Origin: Chromatiales bacterium
GTDB lineage: Bacteria > Pseudomonadota > Gammaproteobacteria > Chromatiales > Chromatiaceae
Assembly: GCA_030145485.1 (NCBI GenBank)
Contig: JAQYVP010000037.1
Span: forward strand, 1-43,609
Direction: 5' to 3'
DNA length: 43,609 nt
The position numbers and the translations under genes are program-made. This document shows, in pieces, positions 1 to 6,709 of this stretch. How positions within the stretch are numbered: position 1 is the first letter of the stretch; every line of letters starts with the position of its first letter. The notes beneath the pieces were generated by a model. That model saw only the letters and a list, made by a program, of their open reading frames with translations, searched no databases and was not told where the DNA came from.

Positions 1-584
1 CGGAAACCTTCCAGAAACTCATCTTCATCCTCTTTGAGGTGCAGAATCACATCAGTGCCCCTGCCTTTTTTCTCGACTGTCTCGATGGTAAAAGAGCCTT
101 TTCCGTCCGACTCCCACTTGACACCATTGCCTGCATCATCACCAGCGCGGCGACTGATCAGCGTGACACGGTCCGCGACGATATAAGCCGAGTAGAAACC
201 AACGCCGAACTGGCCGATGAGACGGCTGTCCTTGACATCGTCACCAGACATCGATTCAAAAAAAGCCTTGGTGCCGGAACGCGCTATGGTGCCAATGTTT
301 TCGGCCACCTCTTCACGGTTCATTCCGACACCATTATCCGAGATAGTCAGGGTGCGATTCTCCTTGTCCACGCTCAAACGAATCGAGAGATCGGCATCGC
401 CTTCATAGAGCGCATCATTGGAGAGTGCTTCAAAACGGAGTTTTTCAGCAGCATCTGAAGCATTGGAGATCAGCTCTCGTAAAAAAATCTCCTTATTCGA
501 ATAGAGTGAGCGAATCACAAGATTCAGTATCTGTGAAACCTCGGTCTGGAATTGTTGTGTTTCCTGGTGTGCTTCAACGGTCAT
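1..584 (-). CDS. htpG: Molecular chaperone HtpG (Hsp90), N-terminal part, cut by the window edge
   Basis: About 194 codons are visible, beginning at the ATG complementary to 582-584 ([10 protein letters not shown]...). The translated segment is the ATP-binding GHKL domain of Hsp90: a helix with [17 protein letters not shown] near residue 30, the Asp loop ISDNGVGM near residue 80, and the glycine-rich lid [11 protein letters not shown] near residue 125. HtpG is a cytoplasmic homodimeric ATP-dependent chaperone. The middle and C-terminal domains lie left of base 1. No frameshift is visible in the part present. The gene is co-directional with pyrF, but 323 bp with a dispersed repeat separate the two, so a shared transcript is not implied. 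The assignment is secure. Confidence 0.95.
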   Translation of the reverse strand, partial: MTVEAHQETQQFQTEVSQILNLVIRSLYSNKEIFLRELISNASDAAEKLRFEALSNDALYEGDADLSIRLSVDKENRTLTISDNGVGMNREEVAENIGTIARSGTKAFFESMSGDDVKDSRLIGQFGVGFYSAYIVADRVTLISRRAGDDAGNGVKWESDGKGSFTIETVEKKGRGTDVILHLKEDEDEFLEGF

Positions 585-683
585 GTGTACTTGTCTCCAA
601 AATGATATTCAGTTTTTGATCTGTATATTTTGCGATTGTTGAGTGGCCAACATCTCTACTTTTGAGTTTACTTCCAATACTGA

Positions 684-838
684 TTCTCGCCAAGGCGCTA
701 AGCTCGCCAAGAAAAACCTTTGCGTTCTTGGCCTACATGGATGTAGGTCAGGGGCGTAAGCAGGACGCGGAAGCTTTGCGTCTTAGCGAGAGAAAATGTT
801 TTTTTCATGCCTCGTCAGTCTGAGACATGGTCTCGCTA
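684..838 (+). repeat. Dispersed palindromic element A, copy 1
   Basis: It fills most of the 585-907 gap between htpG and pyrF; nothing else is evident in that gap. The element starts with tandem TCGCCAAG-like words, carries a perfect internal stem CCTACAT/ATGTAGG (735-750), and ends with words complementary to its start (CTTAGCGAGAGAA), so the whole unit can fold into a long imperfect hairpin. Three further copies lie at 16520-16690, 18603-18775 and, inverted, 25207-25375. No coding capacity is credible. It is probably a non-autonomous mobile repeat or a structured RNA. Confidence 0.8.
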
Positions 839-907
839 GAATTGCAATTATTGAGAAACTACGGCGAATGCAGTAAATATTGGGTCGTGAATATGAGTTT
901 CAAGACC

Positions 908-1597
908 TCAAGCGATGGAATCTGCAATTTGCTGCAACGCCTGCAGTGGATTCTCTGCCGCTGTGATCGGTCGACCGATCACCAGGTAACTCGAACCCGC
1001 ATGCATGGCATCCAGCGGTGTCATCACGCGTCGCTGGTCGGCAGTATCACTGCCGGAAGGGCGCACCCCCGGAGTTACCAGCAGAAACTCATCCCCCAGG
1101 TCGCTGCGCAGCTGCCGTGCTTCGCGGGGAGAACATACCACCCCGTGCATGCCGCTGTCCTTAGCCAGTGCTGCAAGACGGCTGACATTGTCAGCAGCAC
1201 TGTCGCTATAGCCGATCTCAGCAAGCTCCTCTTCACTAAGACTGGTGAGAATAGTGACCGCAATCAGGAGTGTTTCAGATGAAGATTTGTCGACAGCTTC
1301 TCGTGCAGCCTGCATCATTCTGCGGCCGCCGGAAGCATGCACATTCATCATCCACACGCCAAGATCCGCCCCTGCGCGACAGGCGCCTGCAACCGTATTT
1401 GGAATATCGTGAAATTTGAGATCGAGAAACACATCGAATCCCCTGCTCATACAGGCTTCAACAAAGGCGGGGCCGAGGCGGGTGAACATCTCTTTACCGA
1501 CCTTGACCCGGCACAGCTGTGGGTCCAGTTGTTGCAGCAGTTGCAATGCGGGCTGTTGCTGCGGGTAATCCAGTGCAATGATGATGGGTGAATGCAT
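908..1597 (-). CDS. pyrF: Orotidine 5'-phosphate decarboxylase
   Basis: The 229-residue protein has the family's usual length. It decarboxylates OMP to UMP, the last step of de novo pyrimidine synthesis, as a cytoplasmic TIM-barrel dimer. The substrate-binding Asp is in IIALDYP near residue 10, a conserved Lys is in [10 protein letters not shown] near residue 33, and the catalytic DxKxxD array is in [12 protein letters not shown] near residue 60. The C-terminal phosphate-binding segment reads [11 protein letters not shown]. The ATG at 1597 is preceded by GAGG about 10 nt upstream. The gene follows lapB on the same strand with an 88-bp gap, the same order as E. coli lapB-pyrF. The assignment is secure. 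Confidence 0.97.
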   Translation of the reverse strand: MHSPIIIALDYPQQQPALQLLQQLDPQLCRVKVGKEMFTRLGPAFVEACMSRGFDVFLDLKFHDIPNTVAGACRAGADLGVWMMNVHASGGRRMMQAAREAVDKSSSETLLIAVTILTSLSEEELAEIGYSDSAADNVSRLAALAKDSGMHGVVCSPREARQLRSDLGDEFLLVTPGVRPSGSDTADQRRVMTPLDAMHAGSSYLVIGRPITAAENPLQALQQIADSIA

Positions 1598-1685
1598 TTT
1601 ATTAAATCCTCAAATAACCCTGAATGACGCAATGAACCGATGGGATGGGGGCTCGGCGGAAGCTCTGCATGAAGAACTTAGCGAT

Positions 1686-2852
1686 TCATACAGGGCTTTT
1701 TTTATCAGTCGGCAGCATGGTTCCCCAGGAACGGCAACCCGGACACTGCCAGTGAATTGTGCGCGTCGTAAAGCCACAGCGATGGCACAGATAAGCAGAC
1801 TGTTTGGCGGCCATGCGTTCCACAAAATCATCGATCATGTGTAAAAACTGCGACTGCTGCTCTCCCTGTTGCGTCATGCGCAGGGAAATCAACTGGTGGA
1901 TACCATTGAGATCCGGAGTGTTGGCAAGCTCGGCAGTCAAAAACCCGATTGCCGCATCAGCCCCTCCGCTATTCTCAAGCTCGTGCGCAATCTCCAGCAT
2001 GACCTGGATATTCTTCTTATTTGCATAGATCTCACGCAGCCATTCTATCCATTGGGATTGCTGCTGCGAACGCCGATAGCAATCCGCCATTGGCTGTAAA
2101 ATTTCACCAATATAATTGGGGTGCTGGTCTGCAATCTGCTTGAAGCGGGAGATGGCCTCACCGCAGGCGCCGTGCTTCTCGGAGATTCCGGCCATGATCA
2201 ACTGTGGGCGTAAAGCCAGGGGTGCGACCTCAAGCGCCTGCTTCAAATAGCTACCGGCCTGCGCCTCATCACCACTTTTAAGCGCCAACTCAGCAAGTTC
2301 ACATAGAAAGTGGGCCTGATCATCTCCCTCACTCTTGCCTCCAAGCAGATCCAGACGCTGACTCACTTCGAGAGACTTGTGCCAGTCTTTTTCATGTTGA
2401 TAGATCATTTTGAGATTGGTCAGTGCAGGCTGCAACTGGCGCTTGCTCTCGACCAGCTCTTCGAACAACCCCTCTGCCCGATCCAGCAGGCCGGCTTTCA
2501 TGTAGTCATTGCCCAAAGCCAGCAGAGCCTGTGAACGCTGATCCACAGACAGCGTGGAACGTGCAATCAGATTCTGGTGGATGCGAATTGCCCGATCGAC
2601 CTCACCACGCCGTCTGAACAGACTGCCCAGGGCAAGGTGCATTTCAACCGTCTCACTATTGACCTCCAGCATGCCGACAAACACATCGATGGCTTTGTCC
2701 GGCTGTTCATTCACGAGGTAGTTGAGGCCGCGATAATAGGCGGAGTCCATATCTGCTTCACACTGACGCGCCTGCTGCAGACGCATGGAGCGCCTTGCAG
2801 CCAGCCAGCCGGAGGCTGCGGCAACGGGCAGCAGTAACAGAGTGAAATCCAT
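1686..2852 (-). CDS. lapB: Lipopolysaccharide assembly protein B (TPR/rubredoxin)
   Basis: The 388-residue protein equals the E. coli LapB length. LapB is an inner-membrane-anchored, cytoplasmic TPR protein that works with FtsH to control LpxC turnover and so LPS synthesis. A single N-terminal membrane segment (FTLLLLPVAAASGWLAA) is followed by about nine TPR-like helical pairs (residues 35-340). The C-terminal rubredoxin-type knuckle has paired CxxC motifs (YLCHRC and WQCPGC). I chose the ATG at 2852 over an in-frame TTG at 2864 because it matches the family N-terminus; neither has a strong Shine-Dalgarno. The usual upstream partner lapA is absent: the next 360 bp are non-coding. Its functional partner ftsH lies 6 kb away. 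Confidence 0.95.
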   Translation of the reverse strand: MDFTLLLLPVAAASGWLAARRSMRLQQARQCEADMDSAYYRGLNYLVNEQPDKAIDVFVGMLEVNSETVEMHLALGSLFRRRGEVDRAIRIHQNLIARSTLSVDQRSQALLALGNDYMKAGLLDRAEGLFEELVESKRQLQPALTNLKMIYQHEKDWHKSLEVSQRLDLLGGKSEGDDQAHFLCELAELALKSGDEAQAGSYLKQALEVAPLALRPQLIMAGISEKHGACGEAISRFKQIADQHPNYIGEILQPMADCYRRSQQQSQWIEWLREIYANKKNIQVMLEIAHELENSGGADAAIGFLTAELANTPDLNGIHQLISLRMTQQGEQQSQFLHMIDDFVERMAAKQSAYLCHRCGFTTRTIHWQCPGCRSWGTMLPTDKKSPV

Positions 2853-2982
2853 GAATGAATTCAAATGAAAATTTGAGTTTCCACAGTGTGGGAAATTCGA
2901 GTTTACCTATGAGTCCCTGAGATATCCACAAGTTTCACACAAAGTGAAACAGCTGCGAACCTGGGCTGCAAGCAACAGGATC

Positions 2983-3136
2983 ACCAGCAATTCTAAATGT
3001 AGAGAAATACTCACCACGAAGGACACGAAGAGCACGAAGGCATTTTTGTAACCAGTTGATTCTTCGTGGTCTTCGTGTGCTTCGTAGTAAAAGTCTTTGA
3101 AGATATCGGCACTCTATTGGTACGTTGAGAATTGCT
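2983..3136 (+). repeat. MITE-like palindromic element B, copy 1
   Basis: The element occupies most of the 2853-3216 gap between lapB and the SDR gene. Its ends are inverted repeats AGCAATTCT (2986-2994) and AGAATTGCT. Its core (3013-3088) is a palindrome whose left arm has CACGAAG three times at 9-nt spacing and whose right arm holds the complementary words. Copy 2 lies inverted at 38820-38973 and matches along the whole length, with roughly 80-85% identity by eye. No open frame is credible. A separate small hairpin, GTTTCAC/GTGAAAC (2932-2950), lies between this element and lapB. Confidence 0.8.
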
Positions 3137-3216
3137 ACAGAATTACCTGCATGGTTGGCGGCCACAGAAAGTGCGTATACTCTTGAGTGTAATAAGCAGA
3201 TACAAGCGAGGATATC

Positions 3217-3930
3217 ATGTCAGAATTCGACCATCAAACCATCATTATCACTGGCGCAGCCGGTAATCTGGGTACTGCAGTCGCCCGGTCATTTGCTGTC
3301 GCCGGCGCCAATATTGCACTTGTCGACATCGATGAAGAGCGTCTGTTAGAGGCTCAAGCCCGCCTTCCACAGGGAACAGAGTCTGTCGTCATCCCGACCA
3401 ATCTCATTGAACCTGAATCAGTTGCGATGATGGCTGGCAAAGTCATGGAATATTTTGGTCAGATCGATATTCTTGCCAACATCGCCGGCGGCTTCACCAT
3501 GGGCCCTTTGATTCACGAAACTGAAGACAAAGATTGGGATTTCATGATGGATCTGAATGTGCGCTCCGTTTTCAACTGCTGCCGGGCCATTATTCCCGCG
3601 ATGTTGAAAAATGACGGCGGTAAGATCATCAACATCTCCGCGCGCGCCGCACGTGAAGGCAAAGCGAAGATGGGGCCCTATTGCGCCTCCAAGGCTGCCG
3701 TCATCACCCTCACCGAGACACTCTCGGCAGAAAACAGGGATAACGATATCAACGTCAACTGTATTCTTCCGGGAACCATCGACACACCCCGCAACCGCGA
3801 GGATATGCCCGATGCCGATCACAGCAAGTGGGTTCCCCCGCAGGCGCTGGCCGATGTCATTCAATTTCTGGCATCAGATGCCGCACGCTGCGTCACGGGA
3901 GCAGCAATTCCCGTATACGGCAAGAGTTAA
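3217..3930 (+). CDS. SDR-family NAD(P)-dependent oxidoreductase
   Basis: The 237-residue classical short-chain dehydrogenase/reductase has the cofactor motif TGAAGNLG near residue 12, an acidic residue ending beta-2 (LVDID, favouring NAD), and NIAGG near residue 90, a variant of the usual NNAG. The catalytic Ser is in IINISARAA, and the YxxxK motif is in YCASKAA near residue 152. The ATG at 3217 has GAGG 6 nt upstream. The substrate cannot be read from sequence. FabG-like or sugar/steroid-type activity are both possible, and the gene stands alone, so context does not help. A weak promoter-like TATACT lies at 3176-3181. Confidence 0.88.
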   Translation: MSEFDHQTIIITGAAGNLGTAVARSFAVAGANIALVDIDEERLLEAQARLPQGTESVVIPTNLIEPESVAMMAGKVMEYFGQIDILANIAGGFTMGPLIHETEDKDWDFMMDLNVRSVFNCCRAIIPAMLKNDGGKIINISARAAREGKAKMGPYCASKAAVITLTETLSAENRDNDINVNCILPGTIDTPRNREDMPDADHSKWVPPQALADVIQFLASDAARCVTGAAIPVYGKS

Positions 3931-3938
3931 GAGATATT

Positions 3939-4020
3939 TAACCACGAAAGTCACGAACCACACGAAAAACCGGATCAATCAGTTTCATTTTTTTCGTGAC
4001 TTTCGTGATTTTCGTGGTTA
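3939..4020. terminator. Long palindrome between convergent genes, probable bidirectional terminator (element E)
   Basis: The left arm (3939-3970) has CACGAA at three positions spaced 9 nt; the right arm (about 3988-4020) is its near complement and ends TTTCGTGGTTA. It starts 8 bp after the SDR stop and ends 12 bp before the doxX stop, so it separates two convergent genes. It is related in design, but not identical, to elements B and C. The terminator role is inferred from position and stem strength. Confidence 0.6.
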
Positions 4021-4032
4021 AAAAGGTTTTGA

Positions 4033-4479
4033 TCAGCTCTTTAGTTTTTTGCTCCAGAAATAATCCACAGAGATCTTTTCAGGGCCAAACACAAAAATCA
4101 CACCCAGCATCACACCCCACACCGCATGCTGCATCGTTCCTGCAGGCGAGATATCCGGATAGGAGATTGCTGCAACGATGTTCAGTATAAACAGTCCCAG
4201 TGCAGCCGGACGTGTCAGCAGACCAAACACCAGCAACACCGGCAACAGAAGTTCTGCGCCCGTCGCCAGCCAGGCGGCAATCTCAGGTGATAGCACCGGA
4301 ACCGCATATTCATAGCGAAACAGATCCAGCGTCGTTGACCAGGTCTGGATTTTTGTCATACCGGAATCAAAAAAAGCCTTGGCGACCCACAGGCGAAAAC
4401 CCAGCAATAGCAAAGGCTTCAAAAGCAGATTCGTTGGCAGGCAGTCAGCCATTAAAAAATCGGATAGAAAATTTTTCAT
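4033..4479 (-). CDS. DoxX family membrane protein
   Basis: The 148-residue protein has four predicted membrane segments: about residues 18-38, 64-84 (EIAAWLATGAELLLPVLLVFGLL), 88-106 (LGLFILNIVAAI) and 115-134 (AVWGVMLGVIFVFG). The family features seen are RLWVAKAFFDSGMTKI and the GAELLLP segment. DoxX-like proteins are often the last gene of DUF2282/DUF692/DUF2063/DoxX operons linked to bufferins. Here it follows the DUF2282 gene directly, with only a 114-bp gap holding a hairpin. The biochemical role is unknown; a part in membrane redox or copper handling is inference from context. Confidence 0.85.
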   Translation of the reverse strand: MKNFLSDFLMADCLPTNLLLKPLLLLGFRLWVAKAFFDSGMTKIQTWSTTLDLFRYEYAVPVLSPEIAAWLATGAELLLPVLLVFGLLTRPAALGLFILNIVAAISYPDISPAGTMQHAVWGVMLGVIFVFGPEKISVDYFWSKKLKS

Positions 4480-4514
4480 TTCATTAGTCCCCTCTTCCGC
4501 ATGTTGTGATAAAC

Positions 4515-4567
4515 GGGGGACAGACCACGGTTTACTACGTAACCCCTTTTACCGTGGTCTGCCCCCC
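4515..4567. repeat. REP-like hairpin between the DUF2282 and doxX genes
   Basis: The arms GGGGGACAGACCACGGT (4515-4531) and ACCGTGGTCTGCCCCCC (4551-4567) form a 17-bp stem with one mismatch around a 19-nt loop. It lies where related operons usually carry the DUF692 and DUF2063 genes. It may be a REP-type mobile palindrome and may also attenuate transcription into doxX. Confidence 0.7.
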
Positions 4568-4593
4568 ATTTCCCTAACGGAAAAATTATTGAT

Positions 4594-4854
4594 TTATTTT
4601 TTAGCCGCTTTGACCTTGCCACCGACAAGCTTCGCACAGCTTCCCTCAGGAACGTAGACCCACTCCTCGGCATCACCATCAGCAGAAGACTGACCAGCAC
4701 AGGCGTGCTTGCTAGTGCCGCAATCATTCATGCCCGCTTTGACAATGCCCATGCACTTCTCCATGCCGGGCTTGCCGGCTAAGGCGCCTGTGGAAAGGCC
4801 AAGTATGAATGCGCCAGCGATAGCAGCCATTAACATCTTTTTGTATTGCTTCAT
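4594..4854 (-). CDS. bufA1: DUF2282 protein, bufferin-type (BufA1-like) copper-binding RiPP precursor
   Basis: The 86-residue precursor has a Sec signal peptide: basic MKQYKK, a hydrophobic core, and predicted cleavage after GALA near residue 26. The mature part has four Cys (34, 45, 52, 73) in the DUF2282 pattern [14 protein letters not shown]...[12 protein letters not shown]...GSC. DUF2282 proteins of the bufferin type are modified on Cys by a DUF692 (MNIO) enzyme with a DUF2063 partner and buffer copper in the periplasm. Neither partner gene is present in this window. The ATG has AGGA 7-8 nt upstream. The gene is divergent from the ECF sigma gene and has an ECF-like promoter. The DUF2282 call is strong; copper buffering is by family. 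Confidence 0.82.
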   Translation of the reverse strand: MKQYKKMLMAAIAGAFILGLSTGALAGKPGMEKCMGIVKAGMNDCGTSKHACAGQSSADGDAEEWVYVPEGSCAKLVGGKVKAAKK

Positions 4855-4954
4855 CTTTTCATTCCTATAGTAGGTTGTTTGAAAAACAAGTTGATCGAAG
4901 AGCGTTCATAAAACAAACGCACTTCAAGGCTACTTGAATACGCAGCCTGTTTCA

Positions 4955-4984
4955 AGAGAACCTGCAAGATCATTATTTCTTACA
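4955..4984 (-). promoter_or_regulatory. Putative ECF-sigma promoter for the DUF2282-doxX genes
   Basis: Read on the minus strand, TGTAAGAAAT (4984 to 4975) is identical to the 10-mer upstream of the sigma gene at 5020-5029. A TCTCT-like -10 follows after a 16-17 nt spacer (about 4959-4955). It would give a leader of roughly 95 nt ahead of the DUF2282 gene. The perfect duplicate in divergent orientation is the main evidence; the -10 is weaker. Confidence 0.5.
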
Positions 4985-5019
4985 TTTTTTCTGTCGTTGC
5001 AAATTTATTTTTCCCTGAG

Positions 5020-5048
5020 TGTAAGAAATCCTCCAACTTTATGTCTTA
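5020..5048 (+). promoter_or_regulatory. Putative autoregulated ECF-sigma promoter
   Basis: TGTAAGAAAT (5020-5029) is followed by TCTTA at 5044-5048, 16 nt after GTAAGAA. This resembles the -35/-10 layout of RpoE-type promoters (AAC-containing -35, TCTRA -10). It lies 37 bp before the sigma start codon. The identical 10-mer on the other strand suggests one regulator drives both directions. Confidence 0.55.
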
Positions 5049-5084
5049 TTATGCACAGGGCACTGATTGCCCGGGCAAGAGATT

Positions 5085-5600
5085 ATGATACTAGGCAAAC
5101 AAAAACGCTTTGAAGCACTGGTGGAGAACTACTCGACCGATCTGTTCAGATACGCATTGTGGCTCAGCCATGACAGACATGTCGCGGAGGATCTGGTGCA
5201 GGAGACTTTCACCAGGGCGTGGAAAAGCCTCCACCAACTCAAGGACAACAAAGCTGAAAAGGGATGGCTGACAACCATTCTGCGCAACGAAAACGCAAGG
5301 CGTTTTCAGCGTTTTCAGCCTGATCTCGTCGAGATCGAAAAAGTCCCGCTGAGTGCAAACCAGGATGATGAACCGGAAAAGAAATTGGAACGCCGGATTC
5401 TACGCAAAGCGATGCTGGCGCTGGATGAAAAATATCGTGAACCACTCATCTTGCAGGTGATTCACGGCTTCAGTTGCAAGGAGATTTCAAAGACCATGGA
5501 GATCTCAGAAAATGCAGTCATGACACGGGTTTTCAGGGCCAAGCAGCAGCTCAAGAGCGCCCTGACAGAAACTAACAGTTCAGTCGTAGTGAGGTTGTGA
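5085..5600 (+). CDS. ECF-family RNA polymerase sigma factor
   Basis: The 171-residue protein has only regions 2 and 4, as group 4 sigma factors do. Region 2 spans about residues 5-70 and contains HDRHVAEDLVQETFTRAW (core binding and -10 recognition). Region 4 spans about 110-160 and contains REPLILQVIHGFSCKEIS, then the recognition helix ISENAVMTRVFRAKQQL. I start it at the ATG at 5085 (MILGKQKRFEAL), with AAGAG just upstream, rather than the TTG at 5067. The downstream gene is a membrane anti-sigma, and GTG/ATG overlap suggests coupled translation. The likely signal is metal or oxidative stress, inferred from the divergent DUF2282 gene. Confidence 0.93.
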   Translation: MILGKQKRFEALVENYSTDLFRYALWLSHDRHVAEDLVQETFTRAWKSLHQLKDNKAEKGWLTTILRNENARRFQRFQPDLVEIEKVPLSANQDDEPEKKLERRILRKAMLALDEKYREPLILQVIHGFSCKEISKTMEISENAVMTRVFRAKQQLKSALTETNSSVVVRL

Positions 5601-5602
5601 AA

Positions 5603-6343
5603 ATGAACGAATTACAATTCAGAAAACAGTGCATTATCGATCCTGACACTGCTGAGATGGAATTTCAGCAGGCGCTGGAAACTGCTGATAACCGCGAGTT
5701 TCAGCAGCAGTGCATGGAGTTTGACGGCAAGTTGGCAGACGCGCTGAATGTTGCGGCGCCTGATGATCTTGCACAGCGCATCATTGAACGCAACAGCACA
5801 CAAAAAACGCAGCATTCAAGTAGCTTCAGCTGGAACAACTGGCGTCCGTCACTGGCTGCTGCAGCCAGTGTTGCTGCAACCATGGTGTTTGCCGTTGCAT
5901 TGCTGCTACGCCCTCAAGTCGCCCTGTCAGAGATGGTGATAGACCATCTCTACGATGACATCAACGCACTGCATGACCGCACCGTAGTCACCGACGCCGA
6001 GTTATCACACATACTGAATCACTTCGACGTCGAAATCGAGCGGACTTCCATCGGTACGCTTCACTTTGCCGATGTCTGCCATATCGATAAAACCGATGGA
6101 ATTCATGTCGTCTATGAGGGCGCCAAAGGACCTGTCACCGCCATCTATCTTCCCGGCAAAGAGGTCAAACGTCTGCAGGCCATCAGCAGGGATCAGTTTC
6201 AGGGCATCATCTTTCCCTATCAGGAAGGAGCCATGGCCATTATCGGACTCATGGGTGAAGACGTGCTGAAACAGAAAGAGAACGTAGAGAAGGCGCTGTT
6301 ATGGAAAACCGCTGACGACAAGATGCAGAAAACATCGGCATAG
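5603..6343 (+). CDS. DUF3379 family membrane protein, probable anti-sigma factor
   Basis: The 246-residue protein has a charged cytoplasmic N-terminal part (residues 1-85, ending IIERNSTQKTQ) and one membrane segment near 97-118 (LAAAASVAATMVFAVALLL). The C-terminal part (120-246) is predicted periplasmic, with FADVCHIDKTDGIHVVYEG. This matches DUF3379 proteins, found next to ECF sigma factors in Gammaproteobacteria. The ATG at 5603 lies 2 bp after the sigma stop, with GAGG upstream; a GTG at 5597 would overlap the sigma gene. No canonical HxxxCxxC zinc anti-sigma motif is visible. The anti-sigma role is inferred from topology and neighbour. Confidence 0.82.
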   Translation: MNELQFRKQCIIDPDTAEMEFQQALETADNREFQQQCMEFDGKLADALNVAAPDDLAQRIIERNSTQKTQHSSSFSWNNWRPSLAAAASVAATMVFAVALLLRPQVALSEMVIDHLYDDINALHDRTVVTDAELSHILNHFDVEIERTSIGTLHFADVCHIDKTDGIHVVYEGAKGPVTAIYLPGKEVKRLQAISRDQFQGIIFPYQEGAMAIIGLMGEDVLKQKENVEKALLWKTADDKMQKTSA

Positions 6344-6350
6344 TTTCTTT

Positions 6351-6398
6351 GCCCCCTGCCTCGAGGAGAGACGCAATGTCTCTTTTCGGGGCTTTTTT
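6351..6398 (+). terminator. Rho-independent terminator after the sigma/anti-sigma operon
   Basis: The outer stem GCCCC/GGGGC (6351-6355 with 6388-6392) encloses an inner stem AGAGAC/GTCTCT, followed by TTTTTT (6393-6398). It lies 8 bp after the anti-sigma stop. Confidence 0.8.
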
Positions 6399-6410
6399 AT
6401 GCCCCATTTT

Positions 6411-6690
6411 TACCACGGAACACTCAGACCACACGGAATAGTTTGAGCGCGATCAGACCTGCTGGTTGGCATACGCGGAGCACGTCCCACCATTCTCTGG
6501 TGCAATGCTCGGAGATTATTGACAGCCTATACGCTACAGGCCTGAAAAGAAATTAACCACAGATAGGATGGCATCTCTTCATCCTGTGTTTATCCGTGCT
6601 CATCTGTGGTTGAAAGGCTCGGTTGAGATGACAGATTATAAACAGGGTTTTATGCTCTTTTTTCCGTGTCGTCCGTGTGTTCCGTGGTTA
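6411..6690. repeat. Split palindrome of family C (copy 1) enclosing a family D hairpin
   Basis: The outer arms ACCACGGAACACTCAGACCA (from 6412) and the complementary words ending TTCCGTGGTTA (6661-6690) match the arms of the compact palindromes at 8916-8986 and 12202-12271. Here they are about 220 bp apart. The inserted DNA includes a family D hairpin at 6553-6612. The stretch fills the gap between the sigma operon terminator and glmM; no gene is seen in it. Confidence 0.65.
6553..6612. repeat. Family D hairpin nested in a family C palindrome
   Basis: The perfect 10-bp ends AACCACAGAT and ATCTGTGGTT enclose a small inner stem GGATG/CATCC. The same end words form the stem at 40712-40863. It has no coding capacity. 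Confidence 0.6.
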
Positions 6691-6709
6691 ATTTTTTTTC
6701 GGTAGCAGG

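Noticed and set aside
684-838. Element A as a CRISPR array or tandem repeat array
   Set aside because: The copies are single, intergenic and kilobases apart, with no regular spacers.
2935-3165. A 76-codon minus-strand frame within element B
   Set aside because: It lies over a palindromic repeat, and the inverted copy at 38820-38973 does not carry a matching frame of similar length.
3155-3181. TTGGCG ... TATACT as an SDR promoter
   Set aside because: The spacer is only 15 bp and the -35 is poor; not strong enough to list as a feature.
4480-4593. Remnants of DUF692 or DUF2063 genes between the DUF2282 and doxX genes
   Set aside because: The 114 bp contain only the REP-like hairpin and flanks; no translated fragment in any frame resembles either family.
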